64,000 nucleotides of DNA from a virus. Positions within the stretch are counted from its first letter, which is position 1. Every line of letters begins with the position of its first letter. Below are positions 35,807-44,352 of this stretch, one piece after another. The DNA lies in the IMG/VR virus record IMGVR_UViG_3300023174_000050, positions 62,001 through 126,000 of that record, one strand, 5' to 3'. Made by a program: the position numbers and the translations under genes. Below the pieces are notes generated by a model. It did not search any database, had not been told where the DNA came from, and saw only the letters and a program-made list of their open reading frames with translations.

Positions 35807-37469
35807 ACAAATATCCTATAACGGTAACCCCAATCTAAAACAGATTGGCACTCCTGTATCTTATACTTTAGATCAGATGAGAGAAATACAAAAATGTATT
35901 CTCAATCCTATCTATTTTATTGAAGAATATTGTCAGATTGTTTCTTTGGATAAAGGTTTAGTTCCGTTTAAATTATACGATTGTCAAAAAGAAAAAGTTC
36001 AAACCATTCTAAATAATCGTAAAGTTATTTTGATGGAAGGTAGACAACAAGGTAAAACAATTACTGCTGCTGCTTGTATACTTTGGTACACCCTGTTTCA
36101 AGAAAATAAAACAGTTGCTATTCTAGCAAATAAATCTTCAGCTGCTCGCGAAGTTCTTTCTAGATATGAATTGATGTACGAAATGCTTCCCATGTGGATG
36201 CAACAAGGTGTTAAGACATTCAACAAGGGCGACATCGAACTTGAAAATGGATCTAAAGTATTTACTGCGGCAACAAGTACTTCCGGTATTCGAGGTAAAT
36301 CTGTAAACTGGTTATATATTGACGAGGCAGCAATTATCCCCAATAATGTTGCAGAGCAATTCTTTACATCTGTTTATCCTACAATTTCTGCAGGTACCAC
36401 CACAAAGATTTTACTTACATCCACTCCACTGGGTTATAACCATTTTTGGAAATTTTGGAATGAAGCAGAACAGGGACTAAACGGATTTGTTCCAATGTTT
36501 ATTCCGTATGATAAAATTCCCGGCAGAGATCAAAAATGGGCGGACGAACAACAAGCCATGTTGGGCGAACTTAAATTTAACCAAGAGGTTTTATGTAGGT
36601 TCCTGGGATCATCTAACACACTTATCAATCCTGATACTATTGGTAGAATGTCTGTTAAACCGTATATCTATAGTAACGAAGGATTGGACATATTTGTAGA
36701 ACCTGAAGAAGATCACGTATATATGCTAGTTGCTGATACGTCTAGGGGTGTTGGGGGAGATTATTCGGCATTTACAGTCATAGATATAACCGCATACCCG
36801 TATTCTATTGTTGCAAAATACAGAAGTAATAAAATTAGCCCCCTTCTTTTTCCGAATATAATATATAAGGTAGCGAAAGATTACCACAGAGCCTATTGTT
36901 TGGTGGAGATCAACGATAATGGTCAGCAAGTAGCAGATACACTATATATGGATTTAGAATACGAAAACGTATTCTTTGTGGGAAGTAACAGTAAAAGTGG
37001 GCAATATTTGTCCGGAGGATTTTCGCCAGGGGCAACATTGGGCGTTAGAACTACCAAGCAAGTAAAACGCTTAGGATGTACATCTTTTAAAAGTTTAGTC
37101 GAGGGCACTAAACTACTAATTCACGATCCAGATATAATTAATGAAATTTCTACATTTATTGAAGTTCGCGGTACCCATAAAGCAGATGAGGGATACTTTG
37201 ACGATTTGGTAATGACTCTGGTGCTATTTTCTTGGGCAACGAACGAACCCTTCTTTAAAGATTTAACAGATTCGAATTTACGAAAAGCTCTATATGAGGA
37301 GCAATTTAAACAGATTGAAGAAAATCTCACTCCGTTTGGTATAATTGATAACGGCATTCCTGAAGAAGAAAGACCTCAAATTATGACCGATGCTATTTGG
37401 TTTAATGCATATTCTAAATCCCCTGGGGAAATTGATGATGCTCAAAGAAAATTTCTTGAAAATGTCTAA
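35796..37469 (+). CDS. gp17: Large terminase gp17 (ATPase-nuclease)
   Basis: The packaging motor. Residues about 82-89 are the Walker A motif ('GRQQGKTI'), 'WLYIDEAAII' near residue 170 is Walker B with the catalytic Glu, 'LLTSTPLG' is the coupling motif, and the RNase-H-like nuclease begins with 'VADTSRGVGGDYSAF' (Asp around residue 313) and ends with 'DEGYFDDLVMTLVL' (Asp pair). Length is 557 aa versus 610 in T4. The start is TTG at 35796, overlapping the gp16 stop; the next Met is at residue 28 or so and would cut conserved sequence, so the rare start codon seems real. Confidence 0.95.
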   Translation: MSSKQISYNGNPNLKQIGTPVSYTLDQMREIQKCILNPIYFIEEYCQIVSLDKGLVPFKLYDCQKEKVQTILNNRKVILMEGRQQGKTITAAACILWYTLFQENKTVAILANKSSAAREVLSRYELMYEMLPMWMQQGVKTFNKGDIELENGSKVFTAATSTSGIRGKSVNWLYIDEAAIIPNNVAEQFFTSVYPTISAGTTTKILLTSTPLGYNHFWKFWNEAEQGLNGFVPMFIPYDKIPGRDQKWADEQQAMLGELKFNQEVLCRFLGSSNTLINPDTIGRMSVKPYIYSNEGLDIFVEPEEDHVYMLVADTSRGVGGDYSAFTVIDITAYPYSIVAKYRSNKISPLLFPNIIYKVAKDYHRAYCLVEINDNGQQVADTLYMDLEYENVFFVGSNSKSGQYLSGGFSPGATLGVRTTKQVKRLGCTSFKSLVEGTKLLIHDPDIINEISTFIEVRGTHKADEGYFDDLVMTLVLFSWATNEPFFKDLTDSNLRKALYEEQFKQIEENLTPFGIIDNGIPEEERPQIMTDAIWFNAYSKSPGEIDDAQRKFLENV

Positions 37470-37480
37470 AAGATGAGAAT

Positions 37481-37488
37481 TATAAATA
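37481..37488 (+). promoter_or_regulatory. Late promoter TATAAATA before gp18
   Basis: Exact late box in the 71-bp gap between gp17 and gp18, 52 bases before the gp18 start. AAGGAG before the ATG gives a strong ribosome site, as expected for an abundant sheath protein. Confidence 0.75.
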
Positions 37489-37540
37489 AATAGAAATCAT
37501 AATATAGAACAACATCTATAAAATTATCAAGGAGAAGAAG

Positions 37541-40237
37541 ATGGCATTTCAGCTTTCACCTGGGGTTGCAGTAACCGAAGAAGATAGAACAACGATAATT
37601 CCTTCGGTGGCAACTACTTCTGGCGGGTTTGCCGGGGCATTTCAATGGGGACCTGTTGAAGAAGTAACAACCGTAGATACAGAAATTAATTTGGTTAGTT
37701 TGTTTGGAAAACCAAATGATACTACAGCGGGTTATTTCTTTACTGCAGCAAACTTTTTATCATATGGCAATAATTTAAAATTAGTCCGTACTGTGGATGC
37801 AGCAACAGCTAAAAATGCAGTTTCCATTCCATCTGGAAGAGTTGCATCAATTCAAGTTGGTACTCAGGCAAATCTTTATGTAGGTAATGTAGGAGCCCAT
37901 CGTATAGATGTTAGTATTTCTGCACCTCAAATACCTGGCGGAACGCAAGCAGTTGCTAACGTATATCTATCAAGATTTGGCAATGTGCGACAATTAAATT
38001 TACTTACTGCTGGTTATGGATACAACACTGCACCTACTGTTTCTATAAACAATGGAGATTATATTGTACAAGCAACAGCAACTGCGATATTAGGTTCGGG
38101 CGAAGTATCCAATATTTATGTAATAAATGCAGGTAATAATTATACAACTTCATCAAATATAGAAATACAAAATCAATTTTCTACAGGCGCAAGAGCAAAT
38201 CTAAATGTACATTTTAAACTATTAGATCTTTACACTATTGTAAATGGTGGCAATAATTATAGTAGTCTTTCAAATGTTGAATTCTCAGGAAATATTGTTC
38301 CTGGAGGAAATCATGCTCAGGCAAACTTGGTATTGACAGGGAACGTAATAACAGGATTTGTAATTACAAATAGTGGCAATGGTTATATCGGTGCTCCCAA
38401 TGTTATTATTAATAGAAATACTGCAAATGCAAATGCAGGAAACGCAATTGTCACTGCAAATATTGGTTATGGGTATATAAATAGGGTATCCATAATTAAT
38501 CCCGGTTTAGGTGGTTACGCATTTGTACCAAATGTTATTATTAATAGAAATAATACTTTGCCGGTTTTAGATACAACTTCTGCTACATTCCAGGCTCGTA
38601 TTAAAGCAGGTGTTGGTAGTTTAACACTTACAAATCCCGGCGCATCATATCTTGTAGGTGATACACCTATAGTCTTGTTTACTCCAGCAACTGACGATGT
38701 CCAATTTGTTTCAAATACATCAGCAACTGCTAATGTAATTCTTGGATTCCCAATTAACAATGTTGTTGTTGAACAATCTGGTTCTGGATATACTTCAACA
38801 CCAAATGTATTAATTTCTGATAATTTTTCCTCTACACCTGCAACTGCGACATTGCTATTGACACCTCCCTTAATTAAAAATCGAGATAACTATGATACTA
38901 ATTATAGTTCGGGTGGATTCCAATTCGGAGAATTTGCAGCAAAATATCCCGGCGTATTAGGCAACTCAATTAGAGTGTCTATGGCAGATAGTAATACTTT
39001 TGCTACATGGCAATATAGATCTCAATTTGATTCTGCTCCATCAACTTCTTCGTATGTTTCTACTAGAGGCGGTTCTAATGATGAAATACACGTTATAGTT
39101 CTCGATGCAACTGGAGAGTTAACTGGAGTTTTAGGTTCTGTATTAGAAAAATACTCATATTTGTCTAAAGCATCTGACGCAAAGAATACTGATGGTTCTA
39201 CAAATTACTATAAAAATGTAATTAATAATCAATCCAATTATCTTTGGGTAATTGACCATCCGTCGGTTGGCACAGATTGGGGAACTGATTCTAAAAATAA
39301 TACTTTTGTATCATTAAGTTCAAATGTTACTTCCACATTAAGTGGCGGGGCATCTGGAGATAGTATTTCTACAGCAAACGTTTTGTCTGGATATAGTTTA
39401 TTCTCCAATGATGAATTATACGATGTAAGTTTAATCCCAATGGGTCCAACAACAGCAGTTTCTGCAGTTAATACTGTAATAGGTATTGCCGAGTCCAGAA
39501 GAGATGCTGTTGTATTTGCATCGCCCCAATATACAGATGTTGTAAACACTACAGGGCAGGCAGATAAAATTGTTTCATATAGAAATAATTTAACAGCTTC
39601 TTCATACGCAGTTTTAGATTCTGGTTGGAAATATCAATATGATCGTTACAATGATAAGTATAGATATGTTCCTTTAAATGGAGATATTGCTGGGCTTGCT
39701 GCAAGAACAGATTATGTGGCAGATCCTTGGTTCTCTCCTGCAGGATATAATAGAGGTGTAATTAAGAATTTAGTTAAACTTGCATATTCACCTACTAAGA
39801 CAGATAGAGATACTTTATACAAAAATGGTATTAATCCTGTAGTAACATTCCCAGGACAGGGAACTTTACTGTTTGGAGATAAGACATTATTGGCAAGACC
39901 AAGCGCATTTGATCGTATCAATGTTCGTAGATTGTTTATTGTTCTTGAAAAATCTATTGCAACAGCATCCAAATTCCAATTATTTGAATTTAACGATGCC
40001 TTCACGCGAGGACAATTTAAAAATATTGTTGAACCATTCTTGAGAGATGTTCAAGGTCGTCGTGGTATTACAGACTTTAGAGTAATTTGCGATGAAACAA
40101 ATAATACGCCCGGGGTAATAGATCGCAATGAGTTTGTTGCAGATATATACATCAAACCATCGAGAGCTATCAACTTTATTCAGCTAAACTTCATAGCTAC
40201 AAGAAGTGGTATAGCTTTTGAAGAAGTTGGCGCCTAA
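37541..40237 (+). CDS. gp18: Tail sheath protein gp18 with repeat insertion
   Basis: An 898-aa contractile sheath protein; T4 gp18 is 659 aa. The N-terminus 'FQLSPGVAVTEEDRTTIIPS' with 'GFAGAFQWGPVEE' and the C-terminus ('FDRINVRRLFIVLEKSIATA', 'FEFNDAFTRGQFKNIVEPFL', 'DVQGRRGITDFRVICDETNN') are clear gp18. Residues about 153-426 hold an insertion of seven 'NxGxGYxxxPxVxI' beta repeats. The insertion falls in the outer-domain part of the protein, so it probably decorates the tail surface. A late promoter and strong SD lie upstream. Confidence 0.9.
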   Translation: MAFQLSPGVAVTEEDRTTIIPSVATTSGGFAGAFQWGPVEEVTTVDTEINLVSLFGKPNDTTAGYFFTAANFLSYGNNLKLVRTVDAATAKNAVSIPSGRVASIQVGTQANLYVGNVGAHRIDVSISAPQIPGGTQAVANVYLSRFGNVRQLNLLTAGYGYNTAPTVSINNGDYIVQATATAILGSGEVSNIYVINAGNNYTTSSNIEIQNQFSTGARANLNVHFKLLDLYTIVNGGNNYSSLSNVEFSGNIVPGGNHAQANLVLTGNVITGFVITNSGNGYIGAPNVIINRNTANANAGNAIVTANIGYGYINRVSIINPGLGGYAFVPNVIINRNNTLPVLDTTSATFQARIKAGVGSLTLTNPGASYLVGDTPIVLFTPATDDVQFVSNTSATANVILGFPINNVVVEQSGSGYTSTPNVLISDNFSSTPATATLLLTPPLIKNRDNYDTNYSSGGFQFGEFAAKYPGVLGNSIRVSMADSNTFATWQYRSQFDSAPSTSSYVSTRGGSNDEIHVIVLDATGELTGVLGSVLEKYSYLSKASDAKNTDGSTNYYKNVINNQSNYLWVIDHPSVGTDWGTDSKNNTFVSLSSNVTSTLSGGASGDSISTANVLSGYSLFSNDELYDVSLIPMGPTTAVSAVNTVIGIAESRRDAVVFASPQYTDVVNTTGQADKIVSYRNNLTASSYAVLDSGWKYQYDRYNDKYRYVPLNGDIAGLAARTDYVADPWFSPAGYNRGVIKNLVKLAYSPTKTDRDTLYKNGINPVVTFPGQGTLLFGDKTLLARPSAFDRINVRRLFIVLEKSIATASKFQLFEFNDAFTRGQFKNIVEPFLRDVQGRRGITDFRVICDETNNTPGVIDRNEFVADIYIKPSRAINFIQLNFIATRSGIAFEEVGA
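37997..38818 (+). repeat. Seven GY/PxVxI protein repeats inside gp18
   Basis: Seven degenerate units of about 35-45 residues: 'LLTAGYGYNTAPTVSI', 'VINAGNNYTTSSNIEI', 'IVNGGNNYSSLSNVEF', 'ITNSGNGYIGAPNVII', 'IINPGLGGYAFVPNVII', 'LTNPGASYLVGDTPIVLF', 'VEQSGSGYTSTPNVLI'. Single relatives occur in gp8 and in the gp7-like protein. Confidence 0.75.
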
Positions 40238-40250
40238 TAGGAGAAAATAG

Positions 40251-40856
40251 ATGGCAACAGAAACTCAAAAATTTAATATTAATAATTTTAAGGCTGCAAT
40301 AGGTGCGGGCGGGGCCCGCCCTAATCAGTTTGAAGTTACTATAACTTATCCTAGTGTTTTGCCCACCACTGGTAATCCAGGATTGCAGGGATCGTTTTTA
40401 ATTACTACTGCAGAATTACCGGGATCGACACAAGGAGTTACTCCGGTATATTACAGAGGAAGATTAATTAAGTTGGCGGGAGATAAAGAATTTGCTCCAT
40501 TCAACATGACTGTAATAAATGATTCTGCATTTACAATTAGAAAAGCTTTAGAAGATTGGATGGCAGCAATAGAAGGTCGAGGTACTAAATCTGGATTAAC
40601 AGTACCGTCAACTTATATGGGAACTATAACCATTAAGCAGTTGGAACGTAATGGCGGTGTATTACGACAATATAAAATTGTAGACGCATTTCCCGTGGAA
40701 GTAGGTCCAGTACAACTAGACTTTGGCTCCAATGATCAAATATCCACATTTGGTGCAACATTTCAATATCAAACTTTTGAAATACTTAATGAGCCAGCTA
40801 ATATAGTAGCACCTATTTTATCAGACGTGATTAACAACAACAGCATAACTAGATAA
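40251..40856 (+). CDS. gp19: Tail tube protein gp19
   Basis: A 201-aa tail tube subunit. 'RPNQFEVTITYPSV' and 'FLITTAELPGSTQGVTPVYY' open the tube fold, 'DSAFTIRKALEDWMAAIEG' is the conserved helix, and 'STFGATFQYQTFEILNEPAN' the last strand. T4 gp19 is 163 aa. It stands 13 bases after gp18 with a GGAG SD, the normal order sheath-tube-portal. A GC-rich perfect inverted repeat (40307-40321) lies within its early codons. Confidence 0.9.
   Translation: MATETQKFNINNFKAAIGAGGARPNQFEVTITYPSVLPTTGNPGLQGSFLITTAELPGSTQGVTPVYYRGRLIKLAGDKEFAPFNMTVINDSAFTIRKALEDWMAAIEGRGTKSGLTVPSTYMGTITIKQLERNGGVLRQYKIVDAFPVEVGPVQLDFGSNDQISTFGATFQYQTFEILNEPANIVAPILSDVINNNSITR
40307..40321. repeat. GC-rich inverted repeat in early gp19 codons
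   Basis: GGGCGGG (307-313 of the 40 kb block), one base, CCCGCCC: a perfect 7-bp stem in an AT-rich gene, encoding part of 'GAGGARPNQF'. It would form a tight RNA hairpin about 57 bases after the start codon. Confidence 0.7.
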
Positions 40857-40883
40857 TTAGTTATTATTGAAGAGGTTTAAATT

Positions 40884-42449
40884 ATGGCAGCAGTCAAATT
40901 ATTTGGCTTTACTTTTGGTCGTGATGACGAAGATGATCAACCGATTACTAAGAATAAGCAGGGATTTGCCACACCAATACTAGATGATGGCGCATCTACT
41001 GTTCAGGCAGGTGGTTACTTTGGCACGTATGTTGATTTAGATGCAACTACTAAATCTGAATATGAATTAATTACTCGTTATAGAGAAGCGGCATTATATC
41101 CTGATACCACTTCTGCTATAGATGAAATACTTACTGAGGCAATTGCTGCAGTAGACGATGAACCTGTTGTAAGAATAAATTTGGATATGTTAGATATACC
41201 TGATGATATTAAAGATACTATAGAAAATGAATTTGAGAATATACTTAAACTATTAGATTTTGATAGTAAAGGATATGATATTTTTAGAAGATGGTATGTT
41301 GATGGAAGATTATATTTTCAAAAGATAATTGATACTAAAAATCCAAGAAGAGGAATTTTAGAACTTATACAAATAGATCCTAGAAAAATTAAGAAATTAC
41401 GTGAAGTTAAGAAGGAAAAGGATAAGGAAACAGGCGTTGACCTTATTAAATCCGTAGAAGAATTTTTTGTATATAATGATAAAGGATTAACTTATAATCC
41501 AACATATTCTACTACTGCTCATCAGGGCATTAGAATAAACACAGATGCAATTTGCTTCGTTCCATCTGGTCTATTGGATTATGATAAGAATATAGTAATT
41601 GGTCATTTACACAGGGCAATTAAACCTGTTAACCAATTAAAGATGATGGAAGATGCTTTAGTTATTTACAGAATAGCAAGAGCACCCGAAAGACGAATAT
41701 TTTATATTGATGTTGGCAATTTGCCTAAATTGAAAGCTGAGCAATATCTAAAAGATATTATGGCTCGCTATAGAAATAAAATAGTTTATGATTCTAATAC
41801 TGGCGAAATTAGAGATGATAGAAAAATGATGTCAACTCTAGAAGATTTTTGGTTGCCAAGAAGAGAAGGTGGTCGAGGTACAGAAATTACTACATTACCT
41901 GGCGGTGAAAATTTAGGTCAGATAGAGGATATTAATTATTTTCAGACAAAGTTATATCAAGCATTAAATGTTCCTTTGTCAAGAATGCAACCTCAAACTG
42001 GTATCTCATTTGGTAGGGCGACGGAGATAACTAGAGATGAATTAAAATTTGCTAAGTTTGTTAGTAGATTACGAAAGAAATTTAATGAAATATTTAGTGA
42101 TTTATTAAAAACACAGTTAGTATTAAAAGGTGTTTTAACCGAAAAAGATTGGGATGAGATCTATAGTAAAATACAGTATAGATATACCCAAGATCAGTAT
42201 TTTGAAGAAATGAAAAATGCTGAAAATATGCGAAACAGAATTGATTTGTTAATGCAGATACAACCGTTTGTGGGTGCATACTATAGTCAAGATTATGTTA
42301 TGAAAAATGTATTAAGAATGTCTGAAAAAGAAATTACGGATATGAAGGCTCAAATAGAATCTGAACCTTCACCTCCACAGATAGGAATGCCGGGTATGCC
42401 CCCAGGTCAGTTGCCCCCTGATCAAAATATAAATAATAATGCTCAATAG
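40884..42449 (+). CDS. gp20: Portal protein gp20
   Basis: The 521-aa portal, forming the dodecameric ring through which DNA enters. Family stretches are 'KSEYELITRYREAALYPDTT', 'SAIDEILTEAIAAVDDEPVV', 'YVDGRLYFQKIIDTKNPRRG', 'HLHRAIKPVNQLKMMEDALV', 'IYRIARAPERRIFYIDVGNL' and 'LNVPLSRMQPQTG'. T4 gp20 is 524 aa. The C-terminus is Pro/Met/Gly-rich ('GMPGMPPGQLPPDQNINNN'). It is followed directly by a small core protein gene, as in relatives. Confidence 0.95.
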   Translation: MAAVKLFGFTFGRDDEDDQPITKNKQGFATPILDDGASTVQAGGYFGTYVDLDATTKSEYELITRYREAALYPDTTSAIDEILTEAIAAVDDEPVVRINLDMLDIPDDIKDTIENEFENILKLLDFDSKGYDIFRRWYVDGRLYFQKIIDTKNPRRGILELIQIDPRKIKKLREVKKEKDKETGVDLIKSVEEFFVYNDKGLTYNPTYSTTAHQGIRINTDAICFVPSGLLDYDKNIVIGHLHRAIKPVNQLKMMEDALVIYRIARAPERRIFYIDVGNLPKLKAEQYLKDIMARYRNKIVYDSNTGEIRDDRKMMSTLEDFWLPRREGGRGTEITTLPGGENLGQIEDINYFQTKLYQALNVPLSRMQPQTGISFGRATEITRDELKFAKFVSRLRKKFNEIFSDLLKTQLVLKGVLTEKDWDEIYSKIQYRYTQDQYFEEMKNAENMRNRIDLLMQIQPFVGAYYSQDYVMKNVLRMSEKEITDMKAQIESEPSPPQIGMPGMPPGQLPPDQNINNNAQ

Positions 42450-42454
42450 GAGAA

Positions 42455-42628
42455 ATGATGGAATCAACAGTTATACACCATATGGTAGATAGTATTATCA
42501 ATAATCAACAGAATGATGCTTTGGCAACATTTAATGAGATTATGGCAAATAAAATAACTGATGCTTTAGATGCAAAGAAAACAGAAATAGCTTCAACAAT
42601 AGGCAGAGAAGAACATGAAGAAATTTAA
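42455..42628 (+). CDS. Small prohead core protein (gp67/68-like)
   Basis: A 57-aa protein between portal and protease, which starts 'MMESTVIHHMVDSIINNQQN' and continues 'DALATFNEIMANKITDALDA', ending 'KKTEIASTIGREEHEEI'. The 'AxxxFNxxMxxKxxDALxxKKxEIA' pattern recurs in small proteins next to gp20/gp21 in marine T4-like phages, annotated as prohead core. It has AGGAG (42449-42453) immediately before tandem ATGs; the second, 42458, has the better spacing. Its 3' end overlaps the next gene by 14 bases. Likely a scaffold component removed by gp21. Confidence 0.65.
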   Translation: MMESTVIHHMVDSIINNQQNDALATFNEIMANKITDALDAKKTEIASTIGREEHEEI

Positions 42629-43211
42629 AGAACTCAGAGAGAGTTATTTAGAAGAAAAGCTAAAGGCATCCGATCCTGCAGGAACATACATACACGATTT
42701 TGTACATTCCGACAATCCTAAATTTGCAGGTAAATCAAAAGTTAAACGCATTCAAATGGCGCTTGCTGCATCTTATGCTGCCAAAGGCAAATCAAGAAAT
42801 GAAGAAGTTGATGAAGCAGCAAATGCTGCACAACAGGCTGCTATTGCCATTGCCATGAAAAAAGCTGGTAAGAAACCAAAAAATGAAGAAGTTGAAAATG
42901 TGGAAGAAGGCATGATGGCCACAGCTAAGAAGGTTGTTAAAACTGTTGGCAAAGCTCTTACTGGTGGTTCAGATACAGATCAATTAAAGAATTTGCAAAA
43001 GAAAATGGGTATGCCCCAAACAGGCAAGAAACCTCAAATGAAGGAAGACTTAGAAATTTTAGATGAAGAGAAACCTGGACTATATGCAAATATTCACGCA
43101 AAACAAAGACGTATTGCTGCAGGTAGCGGAGAACATATGAGAAAACCTGGTAGCAAAGGTGCACCCACTGCAAGCGCATTCAAAGATGCAGCAAAGACAG
43201 CAAAGAAATAA
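42615..43211 (+). CDS. Conserved head-module protein, Lys/Ala-rich
   Basis: A 198-aa basic protein common in marine T4-like phages. It has 'SDPAGTYIHDFVHSDNPKFA' then 'KSKVKRIQMALAASYAAKGK' near the N-terminus, an Ala/Lys/Glu-rich middle, and the strongly conserved C-terminus 'KPGLYANIHAKQRRIAAGSG', 'HMRKPGSKGAPTASAFKDAA'. It may be a DNA-binding or core protein packed in the head: the charge fits, and its place among gp20, core, gp21 and gp22 supports a prohead role. Exact function unknown. Confidence 0.6.
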   Translation: MKKFKELRESYLEEKLKASDPAGTYIHDFVHSDNPKFAGKSKVKRIQMALAASYAAKGKSRNEEVDEAANAAQQAAIAIAMKKAGKKPKNEEVENVEEGMMATAKKVVKTVGKALTGGSDTDQLKNLQKKMGMPQTGKKPQMKEDLEILDEEKPGLYANIHAKQRRIAAGSGEHMRKPGSKGAPTASAFKDAAKTAKK

Positions 43212-43220
43212 GAGACCAAC

Positions 43221-43652
43221 ATGGCAGCAACACAGTCAATATTACAAAACGTAAGACAACAAACTGTTGTTAAAGTTATTTCGGATGGTTCACCTGGACA
43301 ATCTAATGTTAATTTATTAGACTTAAAACGACCAGATGAAACATTTTTAGGTTATCCATTGTGCAATGTTAATATACAAACAGTAATATTTTCTTCATCT
43401 GATTCCTCATCGTCACCGATTGTTATTTCGAGAGGTATATCTGCATACAGTGCATCAAATGTAATGTATTTACATGGTTCGGGTAGTATGAATTTTGCGC
43501 AAGAAACAGGATTTCATGATAAAACATTAAATGCATCTAATGTAACGGTTAATATGCCTGCATTGTCAGTATTGTATCTTATTTTAGGAAAATCATCAGG
43601 ATATTTAGAACCAGATTTCCAGGGCAATATATTCGTACAAAGGATGAATTAA
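43221..43652 (+). CDS. Head-module virion protein, unknown
   Basis: A 143-aa beta-rich protein ('ATQSILQNVRQQTVVKVISD', 'FLGYPLCNVNIQTVIFSSSD', 'LHGSGSMNFAQETGFHDKTL'). Similar proteins stand before gp21 in marine T4-like phages and are thought to be virion components, possibly capsid decoration. It begins ten bases after the Lys/Ala-rich gene and ends one base before gp21. No motif for catalysis or membrane insertion. Confidence 0.5.
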   Translation: MAATQSILQNVRQQTVVKVISDGSPGQSNVNLLDLKRPDETFLGYPLCNVNIQTVIFSSSDSSSSPIVISRGISAYSASNVMYLHGSGSMNFAQETGFHDKTLNASNVTVNMPALSVLYLILGKSSGYLEPDFQGNIFVQRMN

Positions 43653-43653
43653 T

Positions 43654-44304
43654 ATGAGATTAATAAAAGAAGTAGCACAGGATATAAATTACCTTGTAGA
43701 AGCAAAGGAAGGCGGTGGTAAAAATATTTTTATTGAAGGCATATTTGCTCAATCTGATACTGCAAACAAAAACAATCGTTCGTATGGTAAAAGCATCATG
43801 GAGCGGGAAGTTAATAAGTATCAAGATCTAATAGGACAAAAACGCTCATTAGGTGAGCTTGGTCACCCGGAGAATCCTTCTATCAACCTACATCAGGTTT
43901 CCCACCTAATCACAAATCTTCGTATGGAAGGTAAAGATGTTTATGGTAAAGCAAAAATACTAGAAACCCCTATGGGTAATATTGCAAGAAATTTAATAGA
44001 AAATGAAATTCGTTTGGGCGTATCGACCAGAGGTCTAGGATCGTTAAAAATGAATTCAAATGGAATTAACGAAGTGCAAGATGACTTTCATTTGGCTACC
44101 GTTGATATTGTTGCTGACCCATCCGCCCCGGATGCCTTTGTGCAAGGTATTATGGAATCGGCGGAGTGGATATTAGAGAATGGTATGTGGAAAGCAATAC
44201 AGGTTGAAACTGCACAGAAACAAATTCGCAAAACTTCTGCTAAAAACTTAGACGAAGTTAAGTTAAAAATATTTGAACAATTTGTTAATCAATTGTCTAG
44301 ATAA
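43654..44304 (+). CDS. gp21: Prohead core protease gp21
   Basis: A 216-aa serine protease that matures the prohead by cutting scaffold and capsid proteins. The catalytic histidine is in 'SLGELGHPENPSINLHQVSH' (His71) and the nucleophile in 'RLGVSTRGLGSL' (Ser124); 'YGKAKILETPMGNIARNLIE' and 'ATVDIVADPSAPDAFVQGIM' are family segments. T4 gp21 is 212 aa. It lies directly before gp22, its main substrate. Confidence 0.95.
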   Translation: MRLIKEVAQDINYLVEAKEGGGKNIFIEGIFAQSDTANKNNRSYGKSIMEREVNKYQDLIGQKRSLGELGHPENPSINLHQVSHLITNLRMEGKDVYGKAKILETPMGNIARNLIENEIRLGVSTRGLGSLKMNSNGINEVQDDFHLATVDIVADPSAPDAFVQGIMESAEWILENGMWKAIQVETAQKQIRKTSAKNLDEVKLKIFEQFVNQLSR

Positions 44305-44311
44305 CTAAACT

Positions 44312-44319
44312 TATAAATA
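44312..44319 (+). promoter_or_regulatory. Late promoter TATAAATA before gp22
   Basis: Exact late box in the gap after gp21, 33 bases before the gp22 start; TAGGAG precedes the ATG. It allows separate high expression of the scaffold. Confidence 0.75.
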
Positions 44320-44352
44320 TCAATTGAGAACATTCATTTAGGAGACACTATA

